Origin: CAZFVY01 sp964522665
GTDB lineage: Bacteria > Verrucomicrobiota > Verrucomicrobiia > Limisphaerales > CAZFVY01
Assembly: GCA_964522665.1 (NCBI GenBank)
Contig: CAZFVY010000044.1
Location: 1-53,239 of the forward strand
Reading direction: 5' to 3'
DNA length: 53,239 nt
The position numbers and the translations under genes are program-made. Each line of letters opens with the position of its first letter. Position 1 is the stretch's first letter. Shown here piece after piece: positions 27,046-35,353 of the stretch. The notes beneath the pieces are model-generated. The model saw only the letters and a program-made list of their open reading frames with translations, made no database searches and was not told the origin of the DNA.

Positions 27046-27242
27046 GTGACAAGGCGGGATCATAGCCAACCGGAATCGGGCTGGCGAGCGGGAAACGCTG
27101 GACGAAATCAGTCGCGCTTAAGTCAAAAAAAGTTGGTGAGTCGGCGCCGTCAAGACAAGGCATGAGAGCGTCGCGGTTTTGTGAAAGTCGCGGCCAGATC
27201 AAGGTCTGCGCGCCGTCCCGGCGCGGAATGGCCGACCTCGTC

Positions 27243-28466
27243 CTACTCGTCGCCTCCCACGCGGAAATAGATGCATTTTAGGTAGTCCGCTTCCCGGATC
27301 GTCACGGGATGGTCGGGGGTGTGCCGCGTCGTCTGCAGTTCGATGAACGGACGGCGTGACCGTTGGAGGCTTTGCCGCGCCGCCGTGAAGAATTCTTCGG
27401 CGGAGACATGGGCCGAGCAGGAGGCCGCGACGAGGATTCCGTGAGGACGCAATCGGCGCAGCGCGTCAGACGTGAGACGTCCGTAGGCGTGTAACGCCGC
27501 CGCGCGCTCCGACTCCCGTTTAGCGAGCGACGGCGGGTCCAGAATAATCAGATCAAAGCGCCGGGCGGAATCTTCCGCCAGCCACGCGAAAGCGTCGGCG
27601 CGAATCAACTCGTGCGCGCAGGCGGCGACGGCCGGAAGCGCCCGATTCAACGCCCAATTTCGTTCGGCGCTCGCGAGCGCGTGCTCGCTGATATCGACGT
27701 TGGCGACGCTTTTGGCGCCGCCGCGGGCCGCGTAAAGCGCGAAACCGCCGTTGAAGCTGAAGGCGTTCAGCGTGTCACGCCCTTGAGCGAGCGTTTCGAC
27801 AAGCCGACGATTTTCGCGTTGATCGAGAAAAAAACCAGTTTTCTGTCCCCGAGTGACGTTCGCTTCAAAACGAAGTCCGGATTCTTGAAATAGGACGAGG
27901 TCGCCGGGGGTTCCCCGGAGCCATTGGCCATCCTCGCGCGCAAAGCGGGTCCTGGCGGCGGTGGCGATATTCCGGCTCAACCGGAGCACGATCCGAGATC
28001 CCGGCCATTTCTCCACCATGGCGGCCAGGACGGTTTCGAGCCAAGGGAGCCAGGCGACGGTGTAGAGTTTGAGGACGAGCGTCTCGGCGTAGCGGTCGAG
28101 GACCAGCCCCGGCCAACCGTCGCTTTCGCCGTTGATCCAGCGGTAACCGTCAGTTTGCGCGTCAAAGAGTCCGGCGCGCCGTTCGATGGCGAGAGCCAGA
28201 CGCTTGGCCCACCAATCGGCGTCGATGATTTCCGGTTTGCCACGCACCAGGACCCGAACCCGGATTGGTGAGTCAGGGTCAAAGAGGCCGAGCGCCAGGA
28301 AGGCGTTTTTCCGGTCATAAATCGCGGCCAGTTCGCCCGCGGTCGCGGCGCGATTCTGTTCCCGCACGCTGTCGGAAAACACCCAGGGATGGCCGCCGCG
28401 CACGAGCGTCTCCGCCGTGGCGGTCACGCGGAGTCGCAATCGAGGGGAAGCGAGGCGCCCGGTCAA
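27243..28466 (-). CDS. RlmI-like class I rRNA cytosine methyltransferase
   Basis: A protein of about 407 residues: an N-terminal PUA-like domain (RGGHPWVFSDSV), a central EEHHEE-like part and a Rossmann SAM domain with NAFSFNGGFALYAARGG and the catalytic-motif segment LIILDPPSLAK. This matches the RlmI/YccW family that makes 5-methylcytosine in 23S rRNA; the exact target is inferred. The start is uncertain. A TTG at 28466 overlaps the cyclase stop (TTGA) and gives a family-like N-terminus; a GTG at 28505 would overlap the cyclase by 43 bases. Confidence 0.86.
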   Translation of the reverse strand: MTGRLASPRLRLRVTATAETLVRGGHPWVFSDSVREQNRAATAGELAAIYDRKNAFLALGLFDPDSPIRVRVLVRGKPEIIDADWWAKRLALAIERRAGLFDAQTDGYRWINGESDGWPGLVLDRYAETLVLKLYTVAWLPWLETVLAAMVEKWPGSRIVLRLSRNIATAARTRFAREDGQWLRGTPGDLVLFQESGLRFEANVTRGQKTGFFLDQRENRRLVETLAQGRDTLNAFSFNGGFALYAARGGAKSVANVDISEHALASAERNWALNRALPAVAACAHELIRADAFAWLAEDSARRFDLIILDPPSLAKRESERAAALHAYGRLTSDALRRLRPHGILVAASCSAHVSAEEFFTAARQSLQRSRRPFIELQTTRHTPDHPVTIREADYLKCIYFRVGGDE

Positions 28467-29710
28467 AGTTTGGTCGGTTTGGGAACGCCCGTCGGGGCGA
28501 CCCACCCGGAAAGGATGAATTGCGGCGCGCTTTTCGGCGCGAATCGCCCGGTCAACAGATACGCGGGCGCCTCGCCCTTGCCCTTGATGTTTACCAGGCC
28601 GCGGTTTTCAAAGCGGTATTTCGCCTTGAGACGCTCGTAGGTCGCCGCCGTGACTTGGATGGCGCCCGGCTCTCCCTGCGCTTCCATGCGGCTGGCGGTG
28701 TTCACGGTGTCGCCCCAGAGATCGTAGGCGAACTTCTTCTCCCCGATAATTCCGGCGACCACCGGGCCGGAGTTTATTCCGATGCGGACATTCAGGCTGG
28801 TCGCCTGGCGGGCGTTGAAGCGCACGATTTCTCGCAACATGTCCAACGCCAATTCCGCGACGGCTTCGGCGTGGTCTGGCCGTGGCGTCGGCAATCCTCC
28901 GGCGGCCATATACGCGTCGCCGATCGTCTTGATCTTTTCGAGATTGTGTTGCTCGGCCAAACGGTCGAACGCGGAAAAGAGCTGGTTCAATAGGCGCACC
29001 AAATCGGTGGGAGAGGAATTGGCGGAAAGCGTCGTAAAGCCGACGACGTCGGCGAAGAGCACCGTCGCGTCGGGGAAGAGTTCAGCGATGCTCGTCTCTC
29101 CGTCCTTGAGGCGTTCGGCGATTGCGCGGGGAAGGATATTAAGGAGCAGGCGTTCGGATTTCTCCTGTTCGTTTTGCAAGCGAGCCAAATAGCCGCGTTC
29201 GAGGTCGTGGAGCCGCTTGCGCTCGAGTGACGCGTCGGTCCGCGCTCCCAAAAGAACCGGGTTCGAGCTTTTGGAAAGATAATCCTCCGCGCCCATCTCG
29301 ATGCAGCGCGCCATTCCTTCCTCATCCGCGGAACCGGAGAGCATGATCACCGGGATGCCGCGCAACTCCGGGTCGCCCTTCAGTTCGCCCAAGATCTCGA
29401 GGCCACTCAATCCCGGCAACGATAAATCCAGCAGGATCGCGTCGGGCTTTTGGCTGCGCGCCGAAAGCAGGCCCAGCTCGCCCGTGGCCGCCCCGACGAT
29501 TTCGTAGCCGCGCTCTCGCAGAAAGCGGCCGCTCCACGCCGCGTCCGCGGGGTTATCCTCAATTATCAGAATTGTCGCTCGCGGTTTTGGGTGGGGGAGC
29601 GAACCGCTGTGGCCCAGGAGTCGCCGTCCATCCAGCCCACCGTCCCGTAAGGCCGTGGCGCGCGCCCCGGATGTTTCCGGCGCTTCCGTTTTGAAAGGCT
29701 GGGCGGTCAT
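28463..29710 (-). CDS. Response regulator-class III adenylate cyclase fusion
   Basis: A 415-residue protein: an N-terminal receiver domain (about 45-165; acidic pocket IIEDN, acceptor Asp in AILLDLSLP, Lys in DYLSK), a short coiled linker (EQEKSERLLLNILP) and a class III nucleotide cyclase domain. Metal Asp residues are in LFADVVGFT and TIGDAYMA. The Lys in KIKTIGD and the Asp in YDLWGD are the adenine-selecting pair, and the Arg in NTASRM is the transition-state residue. It should therefore make cAMP, gated by phosphorylation. I took the ATG at 29710, because the longer frame from 29812 runs into ubiD. The nearby hybrid kinase is a possible upstream partner (inference). Confidence 0.9.
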   Translation of the reverse strand: MTAQPFKTEAPETSGARATALRDGGLDGRRLLGHSGSLPHPKPRATILIIEDNPADAAWSGRFLRERGYEIVGAATGELGLLSARSQKPDAILLDLSLPGLSGLEILGELKGDPELRGIPVIMLSGSADEEGMARCIEMGAEDYLSKSSNPVLLGARTDASLERKRLHDLERGYLARLQNEQEKSERLLLNILPRAIAERLKDGETSIAELFPDATVLFADVVGFTTLSANSSPTDLVRLLNQLFSAFDRLAEQHNLEKIKTIGDAYMAAGGLPTPRPDHAEAVAELALDMLREIVRFNARQATSLNVRIGINSGPVVAGIIGEKKFAYDLWGDTVNTASRMEAQGEPGAIQVTAATYERLKAKYRFENRGLVNIKGKGEAPAYLLTGRFAPKSAPQFILSGWVAPTGVPKPTKL

Positions 29711-29792
29711 AGTCTCAAGATTTCGGCTCGGCGCCCTGAAACCGGTTGGCCGCGAGCCAGAGTGAAACTTCAAGAGCAGAAAGCGTGCCCGA

Positions 29793-31283
29793 TCACGGGA
29801 AGAGCGCGGCAATCTTGGCTTTGACCGCCGGGTCCATTTGGATCAACGGCGGCCATTCCCGCTTGAATCCTTCCCCCGGGAGTTTCTTGGTCGCGTCGAT
29901 GCCAAGCTTGCTGCCCATGGCAAACTCGGAAGTGGCGTGATCAAGGGCATCGGCTGGCCCTTTGGTGAAAATGGCGTCCCGTTGCGGGTCGGTATTGGCG
30001 CAGAGGTGAAAAAGCACCTCGCTTGTATTGTGAACATCGACCCCCGCGTCCACGACGACGATATATTTCGTAAACATCATTTGGCCCATGCCCCAGAGAC
30101 CATGCATGATCTTAAAGGCCTGCAGCGGGTAGGTCTTCTTTATGCTCACGAAAACCAGATTGTGAAAGACTCCTTCCGCCGGAAGCGCCAAGTCCACCAA
30201 CTCGGGAAAGGTCATTTTAAAAATCGGCAGAAACAACTCGACGCTCGCGCTGCCGATATAAAAATCCTCCATCGGCGGAATCCCGACGATGGTCGCGGGA
30301 TAGACGGCGCCGCGCCGGTGGGTGATCGCCGTGACGTGGAAGGCGGGATACTGATCCGCCAACGAGTAGTAGCCGGTATGGTCGCCAAACGGACCCTCGG
30401 AACGCAATGGTTCTTTGGGATCGACGTAACCCTCAATTACGAAGTCAGCATTGGCGGGAACCTCGAGGTCGATGGTCTCGCATTTGACCAATTCCACCGC
30501 CCGTTTGCGCAGGTAGCCGGCGAGTAGCAGTTCATCCATCCCGTCGGGCAGCGGCGCGGTCGCGCAAAACGTGAACACCGGGTCTCCACCAAGGAAAACG
30601 GCGACCGGCATCCGTTGTCCGGTTTCGTAATAACGCCGTCCGTGCCGCGCGCCGACCTTTTGCAATTGCCAGTGCATCCCGGTGGTGGACTCGTCGAACA
30701 CTTGCATCCGGTACATCCCCAGATTCCGCTCGCCGGTGTCCGGGTCTTTCGTCACCACGCAGGGGAGGGTGATGAAGCGCCCGGCGTCGAGTGGCCAGCA
30801 TTTAAGGATCGGCAAATCGAGCAATGTCGGTGGGGCGGACGCCGGCTGGGCGGACGGTCGATTTGAATCCTCGAACAAATGAACGACCTCTTTGCACGGG
30901 CCATGCTTGACGCTCTTCGGCTTGGCGTGGCGAAGGTCCAGCGCCAGTCCGAGCAGTTTGATCGCCTCTCGAAAACTGGCGGGCGGCTTGGCTTTCATGA
31001 GCGCGCCCAGCTCGGCCGCCAGGGCGGCGACAGAATCGGCGCCGAGGCTCATCGCCATTCGCCGTCGCGACCCCATCGTATTGATCGCGAGCGGAAACGA
31101 CGAAGGGCGGCCGTTGACGGTGGGACGTTCGAACAACAGCGCTTGACCGCCACCAGCTCGCTTCATCTCCCGGTCCGCGACCTCGGTAATTTCCAACTCC
31201 GTCGCGAGGGGTGCGGTAATCCGCTTGAGTTCTCCCGCTCGATCAAGGGCGGTCACGAAATCGCCGAACGAATCGAAAGCCAT
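29793..31283 (-). CDS. ubiD: UbiD-family decarboxylase
   Basis: A 496-residue prenylated-FMN-dependent decarboxylase of the UbiD family. Motifs include ERNLGMYRMQVFD, the active-site region EGPFGDHTGYYS, and IVGIPPMED. UbiD enzymes need prenyl-FMN made by UbiX, which is encoded at 45785-46342. In futalosine-pathway bacteria a UbiD homologue (MqnL) probably decarboxylates the naphthoate intermediate, so a role in menaquinone synthesis is likely; another aromatic acid substrate cannot be excluded. Start at 31283, two bases after the trpC stop; the longer frame from 31445 lies inside trpC. Confidence 0.9.
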   Translation of the reverse strand: MAFDSFGDFVTALDRAGELKRITAPLATELEITEVADREMKRAGGGQALLFERPTVNGRPSSFPLAINTMGSRRRMAMSLGADSVAALAAELGALMKAKPPASFREAIKLLGLALDLRHAKPKSVKHGPCKEVVHLFEDSNRPSAQPASAPPTLLDLPILKCWPLDAGRFITLPCVVTKDPDTGERNLGMYRMQVFDESTTGMHWQLQKVGARHGRRYYETGQRMPVAVFLGGDPVFTFCATAPLPDGMDELLLAGYLRKRAVELVKCETIDLEVPANADFVIEGYVDPKEPLRSEGPFGDHTGYYSLADQYPAFHVTAITHRRGAVYPATIVGIPPMEDFYIGSASVELFLPIFKMTFPELVDLALPAEGVFHNLVFVSIKKTYPLQAFKIMHGLWGMGQMMFTKYIVVVDAGVDVHNTSEVLFHLCANTDPQRDAIFTKGPADALDHATSEFAMGSKLGIDATKKLPGEGFKREWPPLIQMDPAVKAKIAALFP

Positions 31284-31285
31284 AT

Positions 31286-32092
31286 TCAGGCGTCGGCGAG
31301 CAATCGCCGAACGTTTTCTTGGATCGTCCCTTGTTTGAGCAACGACTCGCCGACCAATATCGCCCGCGCTCCGGCCTGCGCCAAACGCCGCACGTCGGCG
31401 CGGCTCTGGATGCCGCTTTCGGCGACCAGGGTAATCGCGTCCCATTTGGGGTGGGCGGCAAGTTTTTGGGCAAGTCGTTCGGTGGTCGCGAGATCGACCC
31501 GAAAGGTCTTCAAATCACGATTATTCACCCCGATCAGTCGCGCCCCGGAGTCCAGCGCGCGTTCCATTTCTACCTCGTCGTGCACTTCCACCAAGGCGGC
31601 CAGTCCGGCCCTGTCGGCGGCGGCATGAAAGCGTCGCAGTTGATCGTCGCTCAGGATGGCGACAATCAACAAGATGGCGTCCGCTCCCCAGGTGATCGCC
31701 TCGAAAATCTGGCGTTCGTCGATGATGAAGTCTTTGCGCAGCAGAGGCAGTTTCACCGCCTGACGAACCAGACGCAGATATTGGAGCGAACCTTGGAAAA
31801 ACTTCTCGTCGGTCAACACCGACAGGCATGACGCGCCGGCGGCTTCATACTCGCGCGCGATGCGAACCGGATCGAAATCGCGGCAGATGACGCCGGCTGA
31901 GGGTGACGCTTTCTTGATTTCCGCGATCAACGCGACCCCGCCGGGCGCCGGACGCCGCAAAGCGCCCGCAAAGTCGCGGCGATCGCCCCGGGCGTCCGCC
32001 GCGCTTTTCAGGTCCGCGCCCGAGACCGGCCCGCCACCCAGGCGCGCGACCTCGATTTGCTTCTGGACGACGATGGTATCGAGAATGTTCAC
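31286..32092 (-). CDS. trpC: Indole-3-glycerol phosphate synthase TrpC
   Basis: A 268-residue (beta/alpha)8 barrel enzyme that converts carboxyphenylaminodeoxyribulose phosphate to indole-3-glycerol phosphate in tryptophan synthesis. Conserved stretches are ALIAEIKKASPSAG (catalytic Lys), LLRKDFIID, VEVHDEVE, IGVNNRDLKTF and VAESGIQ. Length is usual. The start is GTG 32092 or TTG 32098; neither has a clear ribosome-binding site. It is followed two bases later by ubiD, so the two are probably co-transcribed. No other trp gene is in the window. Confidence 0.94.
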   Translation of the reverse strand: MNILDTIVVQKQIEVARLGGGPVSGADLKSAADARGDRRDFAGALRRPAPGGVALIAEIKKASPSAGVICRDFDPVRIAREYEAAGASCLSVLTDEKFFQGSLQYLRLVRQAVKLPLLRKDFIIDERQIFEAITWGADAILLIVAILSDDQLRRFHAAADRAGLAALVEVHDEVEMERALDSGARLIGVNNRDLKTFRVDLATTERLAQKLAAHPKWDAITLVAESGIQSRADVRRLAQAGARAILVGESLLKQGTIQENVRRLLADA

Positions 32093-32197
32093 GGTCAAAA
32101 CAATGTCTGGGCGCGACTACAACCTTGCGCTCACCACGCGATGAGCGCGGGGCGTTGGCGCGAGTCGGAAGTCCACGTCACGCTTCGTCACGGCAGG

Positions 32198-33344
32198 CTA
32201 TTCGGCGTCGTCATCCCGCGCGCCAGCCATTCGTTTGGACGGGCAGCCCGCCCGCAGCCACGCGTTGACGAATTCGTCCAATTCGCCATCCATCACCGCC
32301 TGGACGTCGCTGGTTTCGACTCCGGTGCGAAGGTCCTTCACCATGCGGTAAGGTTGGAAGACGTAGCTGCGGATCTGATTGCCCCACGAGACGCTCCCTT
32401 TCTCGCCGTAAAATTTTTCCATCTCGGCCTTTTGCGCGTCCACCCGCTGGGCGTAGATGCGGGACAAGAGAATCTTCATCGCGGTGGCGCGATTCTGGTG
32501 CTGGGAGCGCTGGCTTTGGGACGCGACCACCAAGCCGGTGGGGATGTGCGTGATGCGCACCGCCGTCTCGACTTTGTTGACGTTTTGACCGCCTTTGCCG
32601 CCGGAGCGGAAGGTATCGACTTGGAATTCGGTCGGCGGAATGACCAACTCGACGTTTTCCTCGATTTCCGCGATCACATCGACGCTCGCGAAGCTGGTGT
32701 GGCGGCGTTTGTTGGAATCGAACGGCGAAATGCGCACCAGCCGGTGGACCCCGCGCTCGGCCTTCGCGAAGCCGTAGGCGTTATCGCCCGTGATGTACAT
32801 CGTCAGGCTTTTCATGCCCGCGACTTCACCCGGCTGCGCGTCGGTCACTTCGACTGTCCAACCGCGTGATTCACACCAGCGTTGGTACATCCGGCCGAGC
32901 ATATTGGCCCAATCGCACGATTCGGTGCCGCCCGCGCCCGCGTTGATGCTCATGATCGCGTTGTTGGCGTCGTGGGGTCCGTTGAGGAGGACCTTGAGCT
33001 CGAGTGTCTCCAACTCGCGCGTGAACTTGACGAGGTCACGTTCCAGTTCAACTTCCAGCTTGGTCTGCGCGGCCTCCGGTTCGGAGTCGCCCAACTCAAC
33101 CATGACCTGGAAATCGGCCAATTGTTGCTCGGCCTTGAAAAGCGGCTCGATCCTTTTACGCAAGACGCCGGCCTCGTCGATCAGCTTCTGCGCCTGTTCG
33201 CGGTTGTTCCAGAAGGTGTCCTTCGCCATCAAGGCGTCCAGCTCGCTCAGTCGTTTCTGCGCGCCCGGGACGTCAAAGAAACCTCCGCAGATGGGCGAGT
33301 TTCGCTCCGGTGGTCGTTAACTGTGTTTTGATGGCGTCGAACAT
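32198..33344 (-). CDS. prfB: Peptide chain release factor 2, with programmed +1 frameshift
   Basis: RF2 ends translation at UGA and UAA. The gene is split across two frames. The first runs from ATG 33344 for 23 codons to an in-frame TGA at 33275-33273. The sequence there is AGG TTT CTT TGA C, with a GGAGG-like stimulator just upstream, as in the classic RF2 site. A +1 slip on CTT continues at GAC (33274) and gives 381 residues in all. The second frame carries SPF (RISPFDSNKRR, stop-codon recognition) and GGQ (SGGKGGQNVNK, peptide release). RF2 uses its own level to control the slip. Annotation from the internal ATG at 33232 would lose the N-terminus. The encoded junction (LRRFL-DVPGAQ) aligns with known RF2. 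Confidence 0.96.
33270..33290 (-). promoter_or_regulatory. RF2 programmed frameshift site
   Basis: On the minus strand: CGG AGG TTT CTT TGA C. The SD-like GGAGG, the slippery CTT and the UGA followed by C match the known RF2 autoregulatory site. When RF2 is scarce the ribosome stalls at UGA and shifts to +1. Confidence 0.95.
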
Positions 33345-33416
33345 ATCGGCCAAAGTGTAGCGTGGGCGTGCCCCGATGGCCACACATTCGTTCGTAGGGT
33401 GGTGCGCGCGGTGGCC

Positions 33417-34352
33417 CTATTGAAACGGCGGACCGCGCGAATCGGTGGGGCGGACGCCGAGACGCGCCTTGGCTTTCTCAAGGGACCGTTGAGCGGCTTC
33501 CAGATCGGGCTTCAGCCGGACGGCTTCGCTTAGCTCCGCGACCGCCTCTTCGATTCGTCCCTGCTGGGCGTAGGCGTTGCCGAGGTTGAAATGAGCTTCC
33601 ACGTAGTCCGGCTTCATGCGCGCGGCGTCGGCAAACTGGATGATCGCGTCGTTGATCCGTCCCTGACGGATTCGCACGGTCCCGAGATTGTTGTGGGCGT
33701 TGGCGCTGTCGGGAGAGTTCTTGAGCGCCGCTTCAAATTCGGCGGCGGCGGCGGTTAAATCTCCCTTCTTCGAGTAGAGGTTGCCCAGATTGTTGTGCGC
33801 TTCCGCGTACTCGGGCAACAGGCGGAGCGCTTCCTGGTACTCTTTGATAGCCTCGTCGATGCGGCCGGCTTTCGCCAATACGATGCCGAGGTTGTAGTGA
33901 ACGTCTTCATCGTCGGGCTTCAGCTTCAAGCCTTGGCGATACGACGCGATCGCCTCGTCCAACTGTCCATGACTGAGGAATTCGTTCCCTCGGTTAATAA
34001 ACTCAACCGATTTTTCCTGATCCCCCGGCGTGGCCGTTTCGGCCTCCTTGCCGGGCGCGTTCGCGCCCGACTTGGCCACGACGTTGGTCGGGGCGGTCAA
34101 GGCAGGCGAGGCTTGCGCGGCGCTTGGCGTCGGATTCTGGGAAGGAACCGACGCGGCTTTATTTGGCGGAGCGCTTTGATTCGAAAGATAGGCCGCCACA
34201 GCTACGAGCGCCAGGATGCCGACCACGATCGCGCCGAGTTGCCCAGGGCGCAGGCCCGTCGCCGGCGGCGGGGCGGGGGACACGGCGGCGGCCGTCGGGG
34301 TGTTTTGGCCACCCTGGCCACGGTGGGATTTCTGCTTTCGCTTCGATTTCAT
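33417..34352 (-). CDS. Membrane-anchored TPR protein
   Basis: A 311-residue protein. A basic, Pro-rich cytosolic start is followed by one helix (about residues 36-55, LGAIVVGILALVAVAAYL), an Ala/Pro/Ser linker, and five or so tetratricopeptide repeats (about 110-300) with the usual NLGxxxxxxGxxxxAIxxYxxAL pattern. TPRs bind other proteins, so a scaffold role is likely, but nothing identifies the partner. I used ATG 34352; the longer frame from 34796 runs through a palindromic repeat element and has no protein-like composition. It lies next to a cluster of exported redox proteins, some of which also contain TPRs. Confidence 0.85.
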   Translation of the reverse strand: MKSKRKQKSHRGQGGQNTPTAAAVSPAPPPATGLRPGQLGAIVVGILALVAVAAYLSNQSAPPNKAASVPSQNPTPSAAQASPALTAPTNVVAKSGANAPGKEAETATPGDQEKSVEFINRGNEFLSHGQLDEAIASYRQGLKLKPDDEDVHYNLGIVLAKAGRIDEAIKEYQEALRLLPEYAEAHNNLGNLYSKKGDLTAAAAEFEAALKNSPDSANAHNNLGTVRIRQGRINDAIIQFADAARMKPDYVEAHFNLGNAYAQQGRIEEAVAELSEAVRLKPDLEAAQRSLEKAKARLGVRPTDSRGPPFQ

Positions 34353-34762
34353 TGCGGCGTTTCCTGACCCTAACAGACTGGACGGTAAATTCAACCGGAT
34401 TGGAATGTTCCATTCCGAGCGTGGTTTTTCCGACTTCGGCCCGGACCGGGATCTACGCCAACACAACCGTGGGGGTGCAACTTCGAGTTGTTGATGTTTT
34501 CGAGTGGTACGGACCGAAGCTTCAGGCCTGAAGCGCTGAAAGCGCGCCCTGGGATAGCCTGGGATGGAGCGAAGCGAAATCCCAGGAAACCGTCCCCAAT
34601 AATCGTGCCGTCCTGTAAGGACGGAACCGCTTCGCGTCGCCCCGCAAGGCGCGACGCGAAAAAACGCAACAACTCGAAGTTGCGCCACATCCGTGGCGCG
34701 GCGGCAAGTTTGGATTGACCAGTCGGGCCGGGGTCGGAATGATCCCGCCATTAAGCCATCGC
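34353..34762. other. 410-bp intergenic region holding a palindromic repeat
   Basis: There is no gene between the TPR gene start and the small membrane protein. Most of it is taken up by the palindrome-rich element at 34476-34699. The bases 34353-34475 carry the 5' region of the TPR gene; no clear promoter was seen there. Confidence 0.5.
34476..34699. repeat. Palindrome-rich element with about 27-bp inverted ends (REP/MITE-like)
   Basis: The ends carry an inverted repeat: GCAACTTCGAGTTGTTG (34477-34493) is mirrored by CAACAACTCGAAGTTGC (34667-34683), with imperfect similarity continuing inward. Between them are four hairpins: GCGC-tgaaa-GCGC (34533-34545), CCTGGGAT...ATCCCAGG (34558-34586), CCGTCC-tgtaa-GGACGG (34608-34624), and TTCGCGTCGC...GCGACGCGAA (34631-34660). 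A further GCGCCAC-atcc-GTGGCGC (34682-34699) overlaps the right end. It has no reading frame of note. The structure resembles non-coding mobile or REP-type elements; copies elsewhere in the genome cannot be seen from this window. Confidence 0.72.
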
Positions 34763-35326
34763 ATGAGCGCGACGTCCAAACCATCCGCCGACCCAAGTCC
34801 GACCGCCTCGCTTAGTCCGAGCCAGCGCGAAAATGAAACCGCCGCGACCATTCGCGCGCATCTGCGCTGGGGCTGGTGGTCGCTCTTGATTTTTTTGAGC
34901 CTCGGCGTCGCCTTGGAGGCATTTCACGGTTTCAAGGCGGACTTCTACCTCAACGTCTCGCTGGAGACTCGGCGGTTGATGTGGACCCTGGCGCACGCGC
35001 ACGGCACGTTGCTGGGCTTGGTGAACATTGCGTTCGCCGCGACCCTGCGCTCGGTTCCGCAATGGGATGAGCGGTCGCGCGGACTGGCGAGCGGGTGCCT
35101 GAAAGCGGCGAGCCTGCTGCTTCCGGCCGGTTTCTTTTTGGGCGGCATCAAGGTTTATGGCGGCGATCCCGGTTTGGGAATCGTCCTGGTTCCCGTCGGG
35201 GCGTTGCTGCTGTTCGTCACCGTGTTTCTGACCGCGCGCTCGCTCGCCGCGGAGCCGGCCGCTTCAAGCTCATTCGCGCCGCCGCCATCACCGGAAACTG
35301 GCGGGCGTAAAAGCGGTAGGAAATAA
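34763..35326 (+). CDS. Small polytopic membrane protein of unknown function
   Basis: A 187-residue protein with four likely helices (about residues 37-58, 75-97, 115-133, 143-160) and a Ser/Pro-rich cytosolic tail. Ten residues from the second helix (LMWTLAHAHG) hold two His that could bind metal or haem, a pattern reminiscent of small membrane proteins near haem-copper or cytochrome genes, but I cannot assign a family. Starts at 34763 (chosen), 34739 and 34715 are all in frame. It is convergent with the ASPIC protein gene, 27 bases away. Confidence 0.65.
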   Translation: MSATSKPSADPSPTASLSPSQRENETAATIRAHLRWGWWSLLIFLSLGVALEAFHGFKADFYLNVSLETRRLMWTLAHAHGTLLGLVNIAFAATLRSVPQWDERSRGLASGCLKAASLLLPAGFFLGGIKVYGGDPGLGIVLVPVGALLLFVTVFLTARSLAAEPAASSSFAPPPSPETGGRKSGRK

Positions 35327-35353
35327 GCTCGGCAAACCGGGCCGTCCGTCGGG

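Noticed and set aside
34353..34796. N-terminal extension of the TPR protein by 148 residues
   Set aside because: It reads through the palindromic repeat and has no family similarity; the ATG at 34352 gives a normal basic start followed by a membrane helix.
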